From NCBI GenBank assembly GCA_944320855.1, contig CALUJF010000024.1, positions 1 through 43,638 on the forward strand: 43,638 nt of DNA. Reading direction: 5' to 3'. The notes under the pieces were generated by a model. It saw only the letters and a list, made by a program, of their open reading frames with translations. It was not told the origin of the DNA and did no database searches. Shown here one piece after another: positions 23,163 to 32,194 of this stretch (its first letter is position 1; each line of letters begins with the position of its first letter). This DNA comes from an uncultured Phocaeicola sp. Its GTDB lineage: Bacteria; Bacteroidota; Bacteroidia; Bacteroidales; Bacteroidaceae. The position numbers were made by a program, and so were the translations under genes.

Positions 23163-25337
23163 TCAAAATAATTCCAACTGTATGTTAGTGGCAGTTTTCT
23201 TCTTATTCTCATTTTCATCGGCTTTCGGTTTTTCTATCTGTACCGTATCTTCAACTTCCTTCTTCTCTACCACCTCTTCAACGTCTTTCTTTACTTCTTC
23301 TTCCCGCGCTGGAGTTTGTGTATTTTCAGTATGGCTGGAAATCATATTAAGAAACTCCTCCTCGCTCATTATCTTTATGCCTAAGGCTTTTGCTTTTTCC
23401 AGCTTGCTCGGTCCCATATTTTCTCCGGCAAGTATAAAGCTTGTTTTCTTCGATATGCTTCCTACGTTCTTTCCGCCATGCTTTTCTATGATGTCCTTGT
23501 ATTCGTCGCGCGAATGAACCGCAAATACTCCGCTTATCACTACCGACTGTCCTTCAAGGATGTTTGAAGCCATGGAAACTTCTTCTGCCTCCATCTCCAT
23601 CTTCAGTCCGGCAGCTTTCAGTCTTTCCACTAAAATTCTGTTTTTCTCGCTGCTGAAGAAATGAATGATACTTTCGGCTATTTTCTCCCCTATCTCGTCA
23701 ATGGCAATGAGTTCTTCCTTCGATGCAGATATCAGGGTGTCTATATTTTTTACCGATTTTGCGAGCTTCTTGGCTACCGTTTCTCCTACGAATCTTATAC
23801 CTAAAGCAAATATCACACGTTCGAATCCCACCTGTTTTGATGCCTCCAGGCCTGCCATTATGTTCTGTGCCGATTTCTCTCCGAACCTTTCAAGTTTTGC
23901 TATTTCCTGTTCTTTCAGTTCATACAGGTCGGCTGCATTGTTTATCATTCCTTCCTGGTAGAACAAATCGACTGTTTCAGGTCCAAGTCCCTCTATGTTC
24001 ATAGCCTTTCGGCTTATGAAGTGCTCTATCTTTCCCTTAATCTGAGGAGGACATGAGTCTTCGTTTGTACAGTAATGTGCTGCTTCGTCTTCGAATCTTG
24101 TCAGCGGTTCTCCACACTCCGGACAGTGGGTGATGAATTCCACCGGTTTGCTTCCCGGAATACGCGATTCTGTGTCCACACCGGTGATTTTCGGGATAAT
24201 CTCTCCGCCTTTTTCCACATATACCATATCTCCTTCGTGGAGGTCCAGACTGGCTATGATATCGGCATTGTGCAGTGATGCACGTTTCACTACAGTACCT
24301 GACAACTGAACAGGGTCAAGGTTGGCTACCGGAGTAATGGCTCCCGTTCTGCCCACCTGATATGTAACCTTCTGGAGTTTGGTCAGGGCTTTTTCTGCCT
24401 GAAACTTATATGCGATGGCCCATCGTGGCGATTTGGCCGTATATCCAAGATTCTTCTGCTGTCGGAGTGAGTTTACTTTCAGGACTATACCGTCTGTAGC
24501 TACCGGCAGATTCTTTCTTTCGGTATCCCAATACTTTATGAAATCGAAGACTTCCTGCAGTGTCTTCACCTTCTTTGTAGTGTCGGAGATTTTGAAACCC
24601 CATTTGCGTGCTTCCTGCAGATTCTCATAGTGTCCGTCGTGAGGAAGATTGTCCCCAAGCAGATAATACAGATAGGCATCAAGTTTTCTGGATGCCACAA
24701 CCGATGAATTCTGCTGCTTAAGAGTTCCTGATGCCGCATTTCTTGGGTTTGCGAACAGTGGTTCTTCCTTAGCCTCGCGTTCCTTGTTCAGCTTTTCGAA
24801 TACATCCCATGGCATGAGAATCTCACCTCTTATCTCGAAACTCTGCGGATAATTGTCGCCTTTCAGTACAAGCGGAACCGTGCGGATGGTTTTTACGTTG
24901 TCAGTCACATCGTCACCTTTCACTCCATCACCTCTTGTCACGGCTCTTATCAGTTTGCCGTTTTCGTATGTAAGCGAGATTGATGTACCGTCGAATTTCA
25001 TTTCGCAACATATTTCGAACTCCTCATTCAGCGATTTTCTTACCCTCTCATAGAAGTCGGAAACCTCTTCTTCCGAATAGGTATTTCCAAGCGACAGCAT
25101 AGGGTATTTATGCTCCACTTGTACGAAATCTTTACTGATATCGCTGCCCACTCTCATCGTAGGAGAGTTTTCGTCGTATGTTTCGGGATACTTGGCCTCG
25201 AGTTCCTGCAGTTCGCGCATCATGCGGTCAAATTCCATGTCGCTTATCACAGGCGAGTTCATCACATAATAGTTATAGTTGTGTGTGTGAAGTTCTTCAC
25301 GCAACCGGTATATTCTTTCTATTTCAGGATTTGTCAT
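23163..25337 (-). CDS. ligA: NAD+-dependent DNA ligase with acidic tail and clamp-binding-like C-terminus
   Basis: 724 residues. It seals nicks in DNA replication and repair. The adenylation domain has MKFDGTSIS with the AMP lysine Lys114, the OB fold follows ([13 protein letters not shown]), then a four-cysteine zinc finger (CPECGEPL ... CTNEDSCP), helix-hairpin-helix repeats, and a BRCT domain (about 590-665). The last 57 residues are a low-complexity Glu/Lys-rich extension ending exactly in QLELF, which fits the QLxLF sliding-clamp-binding pentapeptide. The gene has its own -7 element and is divergent from trmD. Confidence 0.95.
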   Translation of the reverse strand: MTNPEIERIYRLREELHTHNYNYYVMNSPVISDMEFDRMMRELQELEAKYPETYDENSPTMRVGSDISKDFVQVEHKYPMLSLGNTYSEEEVSDFYERVRKSLNEEFEICCEMKFDGTSISLTYENGKLIRAVTRGDGVKGDDVTDNVKTIRTVPLVLKGDNYPQSFEIRGEILMPWDVFEKLNKEREAKEEPLFANPRNAASGTLKQQNSSVVASRKLDAYLYYLLGDNLPHDGHYENLQEARKWGFKISDTTKKVKTLQEVFDFIKYWDTERKNLPVATDGIVLKVNSLRQQKNLGYTAKSPRWAIAYKFQAEKALTKLQKVTYQVGRTGAITPVANLDPVQLSGTVVKRASLHNADIIASLDLHEGDMVYVEKGGEIIPKITGVDTESRIPGSKPVEFITHCPECGEPLTRFEDEAAHYCTNEDSCPPQIKGKIEHFISRKAMNIEGLGPETVDLFYQEGMINNAADLYELKEQEIAKLERFGEKSAQNIMAGLEASKQVGFERVIFALGIRFVGETVAKKLAKSVKNIDTLISASKEELIAIDEIGEKIAESIIHFFSSEKNRILVERLKAAGLKMEMEAEEVSMASNILEGQSVVISGVFAVHSRDEYKDIIEKHGGKNVGSISKKTSFILAGENMGPSKLEKAKALGIKIMSEEEFLNMISSHTENTQTPAREEEVKKDVEEVVEKKEVEDTVQIEKPKADENENKKKTATNIQLELF

Positions 25338-25359
25338 AATATTTACGATGTTAGTAATG

Positions 25360-25367
25360 CAAATTTA
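25360..25367 (-). promoter_or_regulatory. -7 element of ligA
   Basis: Minus-strand TAAATTTG, 22 bases before the start codon. Confidence 0.45.
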
Positions 25368-25411
25368 GCAAAAAAACTTATCTTGCCGCCATAAGTACGG
25401 AGTATTATGTG

Positions 25412-25419
25412 TATTTTTG
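25412..25419 (+). promoter_or_regulatory. -7 element of trmD
   Basis: TATTTTTG, 30 bases before the start codon; divergent from the ligA promoter. Confidence 0.45.
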
Positions 25420-25449
25420 CAACTACTAACAACTACACAACTATAAAAT

Positions 25450-26127
25450 ATGAGAATAGACATTATAACCGTATTGCCTGAGATGATAGAAGGTTTCTTC
25501 AACTGCTCCATTATGAGCCGTGCGCAGAAGAAAGGTATAGCCGAGATACATATCCACAATCTACGGGATTATACCACGGATAAATATCGCCGTGTGGATG
25601 ATTATCCTTTTGGCGGTTGTGCAGGTATGGTGATGAAGATTGAACCTATAGACCGATGTATTTCGGCACTGAAGGAACAGAGGCATTATGATGAAATAAT
25701 CTTTACAAGTCCTGACGGTGAGAAGTTCGACCAGCCAATGGCCAACTCACTTTCATTGCAGGAGAATCTGATGATACTGTGCGGACATTTCAAAGGTATA
25801 GACTATCGTATCCGCGAGCATTTCATAACAAAGGAAATAAGTATAGGCGACTATGTACTTACGGGTGGCGAACTTGCTGCTGCAGTCATAGCTGATGCTG
25901 TTGTGCGTATTATTCCGGGAGTCATTTCCGACGAGCAGTCTGCTCTGTCTGACTCTTTCCAGGATAATCTGCTTGCTCCTCCTGTCTACACACGTCCTTC
26001 TGAATATAAAGGCTGGAAAGTGCCTGATATCCTTCTTTCAGGTCATGAAGCCAAGATTCGTGAATGGGAGTTCCAGCAGTCGCTCGAGAGGACTAAGCGT
26101 TTGCGTCCGGATTTGCTTGGAGAATAA
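25450..26127 (+). CDS. trmD: tRNA (guanine37-N1)-methyltransferase
   Basis: 225 residues, normal length. It methylates G37 next to the anticodon and prevents frameshifting. The SPOUT trefoil knot is visible: [15 protein letters not shown] and [22 protein letters not shown]. The C-terminal segment [20 protein letters not shown] is the family's tRNA-binding end. In many bacteria trmD sits with rpsP, rimM and rplS; here it stands alone, which is usual in Bacteroidetes. A long hairpin follows. Confidence 0.95.
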   Translation: MRIDIITVLPEMIEGFFNCSIMSRAQKKGIAEIHIHNLRDYTTDKYRRVDDYPFGGCAGMVMKIEPIDRCISALKEQRHYDEIIFTSPDGEKFDQPMANSLSLQENLMILCGHFKGIDYRIREHFITKEISIGDYVLTGGELAAAVIADAVVRIIPGVISDEQSALSDSFQDNLLAPPVYTRPSEYKGWKVPDILLSGHEAKIREWEFQQSLERTKRLRPDLLGE

Positions 26128-26136
26128 TGAATGTGT

Positions 26137-26185
26137 AAATAAAAGTTCCGTGAAACAAACTTGTTGCTTTACGGAACTTTTATTT
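26137..26185 (+). terminator. Terminator of trmD
   Basis: Long inverted repeat with core AAAAGTTCCGT / ACGGAACTTTT and paired A/T tracts on both sides, starting 10 bases after the stop codon. Confidence 0.8.
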
Positions 26186-26263
26186 ATGAGTAAATCCTTA
26201 AGAGGAAAGAGTTAAACGTATTGATGTGTTTAACTCAGTGGAGCCTGATTGATATGTAATATC

Positions 26264-26281
26264 TCCTTTTCCCCAAAAGGA
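26264..26281 (-). terminator. Small hairpin after the AT-rich orphan gene
   Basis: TCCTTTT-CCCC-AAAAGGA (7-bp stem, 4-nt loop), 30 bases past the stop of the minus-strand gene. No T-run follows on the minus strand. Confidence 0.3.
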
Positions 26282-26311
26282 TCAGTGTACTCTCTTTTTT
26301 TATTTAGCGTT

Positions 26312-26740
26312 TCAGTAATAGGCGGATTTAATATCTTTTTTATATGTTGCTAAACATTTTCCATTGTGTTTTTTGAAATGGAATTCTAAAATTCGATTCT
26401 TTGCTTGTATGGATATTTTACTATAATCTCCGTTTATAATTAAATTAAAGTCTTTTTTAAATTGAGGAGGTACAGTATAAGCATATATATAATATGCTTT
26501 GTTATTTATATATTCTTCGTATTTTTCGTATTTATAGTCCGATAGATTCCAATTTAATATTGGTTGATTCATTTCTCTACCATTGTATACTACTATTATT
26601 TTGTCTTCCCAATGTGGTTTATTAGTGTCTTTGTAATATACTCCTATTAGACCAGGGCATAACCATTTTTTGCAATCGCTAGTATCTTTTGCAATTAATG
26701 GTAATAATAATAATTCTGCTTTGTCTAAATAGTCTCTCAT
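26312..26740 (-). CDS. AT-rich orphan protein of unknown function
   Basis: 142-residue soluble protein with many Lys, Tyr, Asn and Ile. It is much more AT-rich than trmD and pyrD on either side, which suggests horizontal gain. No signal peptide, membrane segment or family motif. The order of features (WLCPGLIGVYYKDT, WEDKIIVVYNGREMNQPI, KYEEYINNKAYYIYAY) suggests a compact alpha/beta fold. Only 19 bases separate it from the pyrD start side, and it has no evident promoter of its own; it lies downstream of pyrK-pyrD on the same strand and may be read through from there. Confidence 0.55.
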   Translation of the reverse strand: MRDYLDKAELLLLPLIAKDTSDCKKWLCPGLIGVYYKDTNKPHWEDKIIVVYNGREMNQPILNWNLSDYKYEKYEEYINNKAYYIYAYTVPPQFKKDFNLIINGDYSKISIQAKNRILEFHFKKHNGKCLATYKKDIKSAYY

Positions 26741-26759
26741 TATTTATTTGTTTCATAAA

Positions 26760-27671
26760 TTATACTTCCAGCGCACCGATAATATCGCGTACAGATGAGT
26801 ATCCGTGACGGTCAAGATAGTCATTTATACCTTCTGCCACTTTCACAGTAATGGCCGGATCAATGAAGTTTGCAGTACCTATCTGAATGGCTGTTGCTCC
26901 AGCAAGCATGAATTCCACAGCATCTTTCCAGTTCATGATACCACCGAGTCCGATAACAGGAATCTTTACTGCTTTAGCCACCTGCCATACCATTCGCAGA
27001 GCGATAGGTTTCACTGCAGCACCGCTCATACCGCCTGTTACTGTTGATAGTATCGGTTTGCGCTTTTCAGCATCGATGGCCATACCCAGCAGAGTGTTGA
27101 TAAGCGATACACTGTCAGCTCCTGCACCTTCTGCTGCACGTGCTATTTCAGTGATTTCTGTCACGTTAGGCGAGAGCTTTACTATAAGCGTCTTGTTGTA
27201 AACATCTCTTACTGCTTTTACTACTTCGGCAGCACCTTTTGCTGTAACTCCGAAAGCCATACCTCCCTGTTTTACGTTAGGGCAAGATATGTTGAGTTCT
27301 ATCGCAGGGATGTTGTCCAACTCATTTATGATACGTGCCGTTTCAGCATAATCTTCTATCTGCGAACCTGACACGTTTACTATCATGTTAGTCTTGATAT
27401 CTTTGATTTTCGGATAGATATTATCCACGAAATAATGTACACCCTTGTTCTGCAGTCCCACGGCATTCAGCATACCCATAGGAGTTTCTGCCATACGTGG
27501 ATAAGGGTTACCTTCACGATGATGAAGAGTGGTTCCTTTTACTATTATACCTCCGATTTTCTCAAGGTCAACAAAATCCTCGAATTCCAGACCGTAACCA
27601 AAAGTTCCCGATGCAGTCATCACCGGGTTTGCCATATTCAGCTTTCCTATGTTTACACTTAAATCTGCCAT
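26760..27671 (-). CDS. pyrD: Dihydroorotate dehydrogenase B, catalytic subunit
   Basis: 303 residues of the class 1B type, which oxidises dihydroorotate to orotate with NAD+ through the PyrK partner. FMN and substrate regions are visible: [33 protein letters not shown], and [11 protein letters not shown] with the catalytic cysteine. The C-terminal FMN phosphate loop is [11 protein letters not shown]. The gene overlaps pyrK by 13 bases, so the subunits are co-translated. Confidence 0.95.
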   Translation of the reverse strand: MADLSVNIGKLNMANPVMTASGTFGYGLEFEDFVDLEKIGGIIVKGTTLHHREGNPYPRMAETPMGMLNAVGLQNKGVHYFVDNIYPKIKDIKTNMIVNVSGSQIEDYAETARIINELDNIPAIELNISCPNVKQGGMAFGVTAKGAAEVVKAVRDVYNKTLIVKLSPNVTEITEIARAAEGAGADSVSLINTLLGMAIDAEKRKPILSTVTGGMSGAAVKPIALRMVWQVAKAVKIPVIGLGGIMNWKDAVEFMLAGATAIQIGTANFIDPAITVKVAEGINDYLDRHGYSSVRDIIGALEV

Positions 27672-28435
27672 AATAATTTCTTATAATTAAATACCGGACC
27701 TTCTTTACATACGCACACATGACCTTCCTGTGTGTTCTCAACGCAGCACAGACATGCACCTACACCGCATGCCATAGTATTTTCGAGTGACACTTCACAT
27801 TCGATGTCGTTCTCCTTGGCATATTTCGCTACAGCCATCATCATCGGTTTCGGACCACAAGTGTAAATCATGTCGAACTTAGTAGTTTTCAGAATGCTGT
27901 GCATTGTCACATATCCTTTCTCACCGGCCGAACCGTCCTCAGTAGTGGTATATACTTCGCCAAGAGCTTCAAACTGTTCCATCTGCAGCAGGTCGTTTGC
28001 CGAACGTGCTCCAAGCAGGAACACCGGTTTGCATCCCATCTTCTTCAACGCTTCTCCCAAGTACAGCATAGGAGCGGTTCCTACACCTCCGCCCACAAGC
28101 AGAAGTTTCTTCTCTGTATTCTCAGGCATAGAGAACCCGTTGCCTAAAGGAAGTACCACATTCACTGTATCACCTTTATTTACGGTAGCCAGTTTTCTTG
28201 TACCGTCGCCAACGAGTTGTACCAGGAACCATACTTCGTTTGTTTTGCGGTCTACATAATTAATAGAGATAGGACGTCGCAGGAAAGTGGTGTTCGAGCC
28301 ATCTATTCTTATTTCTGCAAACTGTCCCGGAAGCATTTCAGGAAGCGGTTCCTCCTGTGTTAGCTTTATGAGAACATAATTGTTGTGCAAACGCACGTTC
28401 TCAGTTACAGTCAAATCTAAAATGTATTTTTTCAT
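27659..28435 (-). CDS. pyrK: Dihydroorotate dehydrogenase B, electron-transfer subunit
   Basis: 258 residues. The FAD domain (PGQFAEIRI ... RRPISI) is followed by the NAD-binding domain ([17 protein letters not shown]), and a C-terminal [2Fe-2S] site with four cysteines ([10 protein letters not shown] ... HVCVCKEGP). It passes electrons from PyrD to NAD+. The first gene of the pyrK-pyrD operon. A perfect 16-bp palindrome lies in its promoter. Confidence 0.95.
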   Translation of the reverse strand: MKKYILDLTVTENVRLHNNYVLIKLTQEEPLPEMLPGQFAEIRIDGSNTTFLRRPISINYVDRKTNEVWFLVQLVGDGTRKLATVNKGDTVNVVLPLGNGFSMPENTEKKLLLVGGGVGTAPMLYLGEALKKMGCKPVFLLGARSANDLLQMEQFEALGEVYTTTEDGSAGEKGYVTMHSILKTTKFDMIYTCGPKPMMMAVAKYAKENDIECEVSLENTMACGVGACLCCVENTQEGHVCVCKEGPVFNYKKLLWQI

Positions 28436-28464
28436 AAAAAATCTGATAAAATCGTTTTGTTATG

Positions 28465-28495
28465 CAAAGATAACAATTTACATTATATATAATGT
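28465..28495 (-). promoter_or_regulatory. pyrK-pyrD promoter with a perfect 16-bp operator-like palindrome
   Basis: The minus-strand -7 element TATCTTTG is at 28465-28472, and ACATTATATATAATGT (28480-28495) covers the spacer between the -7 and -33 positions, where a repressor would act. With flanks it reads TTACAT...ATGTGT, like a widened form of the TTACA/TGTAA sites near 29.1-29.6 kb. Confidence 0.5.
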
Positions 28496-28547
28496 GTTCT
28501 GCATATACCTAAATCAGTATTTTTTATGGAAAGCACAAATCTGCCCT

Positions 28548-29042
28548 TTACTTGTTTTCCGGTTTGAACACTTCAAAAGTTCCGTTATCGTAGAATATTC
28601 TTATTTCAGAGATTTTCGGTGCAGGCTTTTCTATATACCTAATTTCTTCTTTTACAGGATTTTGTATAGTCTGATTGCCTTCTTCTGATGGCTTCTCCTT
28701 GCGAAAATCAAGATAAAACGCCCCGTTGTCCGTATTTTGCGGATTCTCGTGGCTTTCAGCGCCCGTTTCGTCCCATAGGTTTCCTTGCGTAAATTCGTGA
28801 TTCTCCTGTTTCTTGTCGTTACCGGAGTTTCCTGTAGAATACATTTCTCCCTCGCCATACATTATCCAGTTAAGGCTGATGTCCGGGAAAGATTTATGCA
28901 GACGCTTCACCATGTCCAGACTCGGATTGTTTCTTCCGCTGAATATATGAGATAGCGACGATGTGGAGATTCCTATCTTTTCGGCAAAGTCAGCATTGCT
29001 TAACCCCGCCGAACGCATGATTTGGATTATTCTGTCCTTCAT
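28548..29042 (-). CDS. XRE-type helix-turn-helix regulator
   Basis: 164 residues. The N-terminal 65 residues are a Cro/CI-like HTH: MRSAGLSNADFAEKIGISTSSLSHIFSGRNNPSLDMVKRLHKSFPDISLNWIMYGEGEM. A polar, low-complexity linker (70-125) follows, and a short C-terminal beta segment (ISEIRIFYDNGTFEVFKPE). The linker and tail lack a protease (LexA/CI) or ligand domain. The gene is flanked upstream by a 0.54 kb array of TTACAnnTGTAA dyads. One site overlaps its own -7 element, which points to autorepression; that this protein binds the sites is inference. Confidence 0.85.
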   Translation of the reverse strand: MKDRIIQIMRSAGLSNADFAEKIGISTSSLSHIFSGRNNPSLDMVKRLHKSFPDISLNWIMYGEGEMYSTGNSGNDKKQENHEFTQGNLWDETGAESHENPQNTDNGAFYLDFRKEKPSEEGNQTIQNPVKEEIRYIEKPAPKISEIRIFYDNGTFEVFKPENK

Positions 29043-29579
29043 TTACAAATGTATTAACTTAATATAATGACGTTACAAAGGTAATTAATGAATTTTACAA
29101 AAGCAAATTTACATGCATAAATGTAAAATATACATTTGTAATTACAACTGTCAATAACACAGAATATTTGTGGTTTACATTTGTTTGTAGCTTAAACATT
29201 TAATTCACAAAATAATAGTAAAACCTTGATTATATGATAGTTACACTTGTATACAGCCATACATCCCGCCTTTTGTATGTTTTATTCCTTTTTGTCCGCA
29301 TATATATTTAAGCAGATTATAGGATATTTAGTGTAAAGTGTTGGTATATAGAGATAAAACCTATTATATACACCGTGCAAATATATACATTTTACATATG
29401 TGTATATATGAGAGATGTAAACAATACACCTACGCCTCTACTCTATTACATCTGTAAATACAAATATAAATGTACATAATCCTATATAATTACATACATT
29501 TGTAATCCTTTTACATCTGTAATTTTACAGTTCTACACTATTAATCTGCATACATGTGTAAACTTGATTATGTCTGTAA
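29043..29579. promoter_or_regulatory. Array of about twelve TTACAnnTGTAA dyad sites
   Basis: Gene-free stretch. Sites with at least 8 of 10 consensus bases start at 29043, 29073, 29130, 29142, 29175, 29241, 29392, 29446, 29494, 29511, 29550 and 29568. Those at 29446 and 29511 are perfect and identical (TTACATCTGTAA). The site at 29073-29084 overlaps a minus-strand -7 element TACCTTTG (29076-29083), the likely promoter of the XRE gene. Spacing is irregular, so this is not a tandem or CRISPR repeat. The remaining bases up to 29657 hold nothing else recognised. Confidence 0.75.
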
Positions 29580-29657
29580 TCCCAAATTGCTGAGAATTGA
29601 AAATTTTCGTCCAAATGTACAGTCGTGCGTAAATTTTCGATTCTCGTATAGATAAGA

Positions 29658-29695
29658 AAAAAGGCCCTATCTACCGTAGTAGATAAAGCCTTTAT
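29658..29695 (-). terminator. Terminator of holA
   Basis: Stem AAAGGC and TATCTAC paired with GTAGATA and GCCTTT around a CGTA loop, followed on the minus strand by a T-run; 20 bases past the holA stop. Confidence 0.8.
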
Positions 29696-29714
29696 ACCTC
29701 TTTATGCTGTAAAA

Positions 29715-30731
29715 TCAATGTAGAATGAAATAGACGAGCTCTCTCAGCAGTTCTCCCTGTGTAAGTGATACATTACCTATTCCTTTAGATTTTGCGTCAC
29801 AGAGCCTTATTTGCGTTATAATGTTCATCACCTTCACGCCGGTGTATGCACTCATTCCGGCCAGATACTCTTTTGCCAGCCATGGCGACTTCAGTCCCAG
29901 ATAAGCTGCCACTCCATTATCCGTTCTTTCCGGAGTATAATATGCCACCATCAGATTGGAGAAATAGTTGAACAGTATAGCCAATGTCGGTTGTATAGGA
30001 TTGTTCTTCGGATTGTCATTAAAGTATTTCACTATCTTGTTTGCCTTCAGTACATCTTTTGAGATAATGGCATTCTTCAGCTCGAAATTATTGTAATCCT
30101 TGCTTATTCCTATATTCTTCTCAATTTCGTCCGATGTAATCCTGTTTTTCCCCTGAGGCATTGTGATTATCAGTTTGTCCAGTTCCCCGGCCAGCCTGTT
30201 AAGGTCATTTCCCACAAAGTCCGCCATAAGTTCCGCAGCCTTGTTGTCAATCTCCATTTTCTTCCTCTTCAGATACGTCGTTATGAACGAAGGCAGCATA
30301 TTCTCCTTCAGCTTCTTCGATTCGAACACTACGCCGTTCTTTTCTATCTCTGCCACCACTTTCTTTCTTTTGTCCATCGTTCCGTGCTTGTAGCATATCA
30401 CGAGTATTGTCGATTCAAGCGGTTTCTGCAGATAGAAAGCCAGGTCGTCCCATGCCCTGATGTTCTGCGCTTCCTTCACCATCACTACCTGGCGTTCTGC
30501 CATCATCGGATATCTCTTTGCGTTGTTTATAATGCTTGCCATGTCTGTTTCCAGACCGTACATCACCGTCAGGTTGAATTCCCTTTCGTTTTCGTCCAGA
30601 GCCTTTTCTACTATGTAGTCGGCAATTCTGTCTATATAATAGTCCTCTTCTCCCATCAGCAGATACACGGGAGCAAACTTTTTGTTCTTTATGTCCTTGG
30701 CTATATCTTCGTATGTCATGTTTCTTTCCAA
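29715..30731 (-). CDS. holA: DNA polymerase III delta subunit (clamp loader)
   Basis: 338 residues; the ATG at 30719 (MTYEDI) is an alternative start. It opens the sliding clamp in the clamp-loader complex. Family signs: YLLMGEEDYYIDRIADYI near the N-terminus, degenerate Walker region, FVGNDLNRLAGELDKL, and the C-terminal domain with LGLKSPWLAKEYLAG. It is divergent from the HsdR_N-like gene, an arrangement often seen in Bacteroidetes. Confidence 0.92.
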   Translation of the reverse strand: MERNMTYEDIAKDIKNKKFAPVYLLMGEEDYYIDRIADYIVEKALDENEREFNLTVMYGLETDMASIINNAKRYPMMAERQVVMVKEAQNIRAWDDLAFYLQKPLESTILVICYKHGTMDKRKKVVAEIEKNGVVFESKKLKENMLPSFITTYLKRKKMEIDNKAAELMADFVGNDLNRLAGELDKLIITMPQGKNRITSDEIEKNIGISKDYNNFELKNAIISKDVLKANKIVKYFNDNPKNNPIQPTLAILFNYFSNLMVAYYTPERTDNGVAAYLGLKSPWLAKEYLAGMSAYTGVKVMNIITQIRLCDAKSKGIGNVSLTQGELLRELVYFILH

Positions 30732-30832
30732 TGTTTATTTACTTAGGCAATGATTTTACCGTTTCGTTCCGTTTTATTAAATTTGTACTGATAAATTTCC
30801 GTTACAAATAATCACGGTTAAAACTTTAAATG

Positions 30833-30840
30833 CAAATATA
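30833..30840 (-). promoter_or_regulatory. -7 element, probable holA promoter
   Basis: Minus-strand TATATTTG about 100 bases before holA. It overlaps the first possible ATG of the divergent gene (30830), which favours the later start at 30845 for that gene. Confidence 0.35.
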
Positions 30841-30844
30841 CGAA

Positions 30845-31294
30845 ATGTTATCATTAAACCTGCCATCCGCTGCTCTCAAAATAACCGACCGCAGTGGTAA
30901 AAAATATGTATTCGACGTGTTGAGGAAAAAATACGTCGCTCTGACGCCCGAAGAATGGGTACGTCAGCATTTTGTCCATTACCTTGTCAATCATCTGGGA
31001 TATCCTGCCGGATTACTTGCCAACGAAGTGAGCATATCGCTGAACTCCACATCCAAGCGTTGCGACACCGTTCTGTATTCTCCGTCCCTTGCTCCACGTA
31101 TGATAGTAGAATACAAGGCTCCGGATGTTCAGGTCACACAGAACGTTTTCAATCAGATTACCCGTTATAACATCGTTCTTCGCGTGGACTATCTCATCGT
31201 TACCAACGGCATAACCCATTATTGCTGTAAGGTGGACTATCAGACAGGCCGCTGCACATTCCTTTCTTCCGTTCCCCCATACAATAGTCTGTAA
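30845..31294 (+). CDS. HsdR N-terminal-domain nuclease-like protein
   Basis: 149 residues from ATG at 30845 (MLSLNLPSAALKI); ATG at 30830 is possible. It matches the stand-alone HSDR_N fold found in type I restriction enzymes' R subunit: EEWVRQHFVHYLVNHLGYP, then RCDTVLYSPSLAPRMIVEYKAP. The Asp and the E-x-K form a PD-(D/E)xK nuclease site, which looks intact. There is no helicase or HsdM/HsdS nearby, so it is not part of a type I system. Its location next to holA suggests DNA repair or replication, but no function is known. Confidence 0.82.
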   Translation: MLSLNLPSAALKITDRSGKKYVFDVLRKKYVALTPEEWVRQHFVHYLVNHLGYPAGLLANEVSISLNSTSKRCDTVLYSPSLAPRMIVEYKAPDVQVTQNVFNQITRYNIVLRVDYLIVTNGITHYCCKVDYQTGRCTFLSSVPPYNSL

Positions 31295-31298
31295 ACAG

Positions 31299-31342
31299 AA
31301 TGGGCGTAAAAATGTTTTACATAAAACACCTTTACGCCCATT
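31299..31342. terminator. Bidirectional terminator
   Basis: Perfect 12-bp stem AATGGGCGTAAA / TTTACGCCCATT (31299-31310, 31331-31342) with an inner GTTTT/AAAAC pair. It separates convergent genes. Confidence 0.85.
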
Positions 31343-31365
31343 ATTCATTCAAGAATTTTCTCTAT

Positions 31366-32190
31366 TTATTCTGCAGAGCTTGCAGTTCTTGTTCTTCTTG
31401 TTCTTGTTTCCTTTACTTCAGTTTCCACCGGAGCCACACCAGCCAGTTCCTGGTCAACCATTATTCTACCGCAATATTCGCAAACAATGATTTTCTTTCT
31501 CATTCTGATGTCCAACTGTTTCTGTGCCGGAATCTTGTTGAAGCAACCACCGCACGCACCTCTCTGTACATAAGTGATACCGAGACCGTTTCTTGAGTTA
31601 GATCTGATACGTTTGAACGCCTGCAGCAATCTTGGTTCGATAGTGCTTTCAAGAGCCTTTGCGTTTTCTCTCAGCTTTTCTTCTTCCTGTTTTGTTTCAG
31701 CAATGATTTCTTCCAGCTCATTCTTCTTGTCTTCGAGGTCCTTGCTTCTTTCTTCTACAGCATTCTGGCTCTTTACTATTTCCTCTTCCTTAGCCTTGAT
31801 AGAAGCGTTAGCCTCTTTTATTCTTTTTTCGTTCAGCTCAACTTCCAGCGACTGGAATTCTATTTCCTTAGTCAGGACATCATATTCTCTGTTGTTTCTT
31901 ACATTGTCCTGCTGAGCTTTGTATTTTTCTATAGAAGCCTTAGCAGATTCGATGTCTATCTTTCTTGTAGCCACGTTCTGTTTCAGTTCTTCTATTTCAG
32001 CCTTGATTTTTTCAATGCGAGTGTTCAGACCTGTAATTTCGTCTTCCAAATCTCTTACTTCAAGTGGAAGTTCACCTCTAAGAGTTTTGATTTTATCCAT
32101 TTCAGAAAGGATAGTCTGCAGTTTGTATAATGCAGTAAGTTTCTGTTCAACACTTATTTCTGTAAGGTCTTTCTTTGCATCTTTAGCCAT
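31366..32190 (-). CDS. Coiled-coil protein with C4-type zinc ribbon
   Basis: 274 residues. A long coiled coil (about 20-190) has regular leucine/isoleucine heptads, followed by the zinc ribbon CGGCFNKIP ... CEYCGR (four cysteines), then an Ala/Arg/Thr-rich tail. This is the family of putative zinc-ribbon proteins (often annotated zf-RING_7/DUF164), frequently next to nif3. Its biochemical role is unproven; a nucleic-acid-binding or chaperone-like role has been suggested. It follows nif3 by 4 bases. Confidence 0.88.
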   Translation of the reverse strand: MAKDAKKDLTEISVEQKLTALYKLQTILSEMDKIKTLRGELPLEVRDLEDEITGLNTRIEKIKAEIEELKQNVATRKIDIESAKASIEKYKAQQDNVRNNREYDVLTKEIEFQSLEVELNEKRIKEANASIKAKEEEIVKSQNAVEERSKDLEDKKNELEEIIAETKQEEEKLRENAKALESTIEPRLLQAFKRIRSNSRNGLGITYVQRGACGGCFNKIPAQKQLDIRMRKKIIVCEYCGRIMVDQELAGVAPVETEVKETRTRRTRTASSAE

Positions 32191-32194
32191 AGTT

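Noticed and set aside
29043-29714. CRISPR array or tandem repeat
   Set aside because: The repeated units are 12 bp, diverged, irregularly spaced and dyad-symmetric, unlike CRISPR repeats; no cas genes are present.
30845-31294. Part of a type I restriction system
   Set aside because: No helicase, HsdM or HsdS is found nearby; only the N-terminal domain is present.
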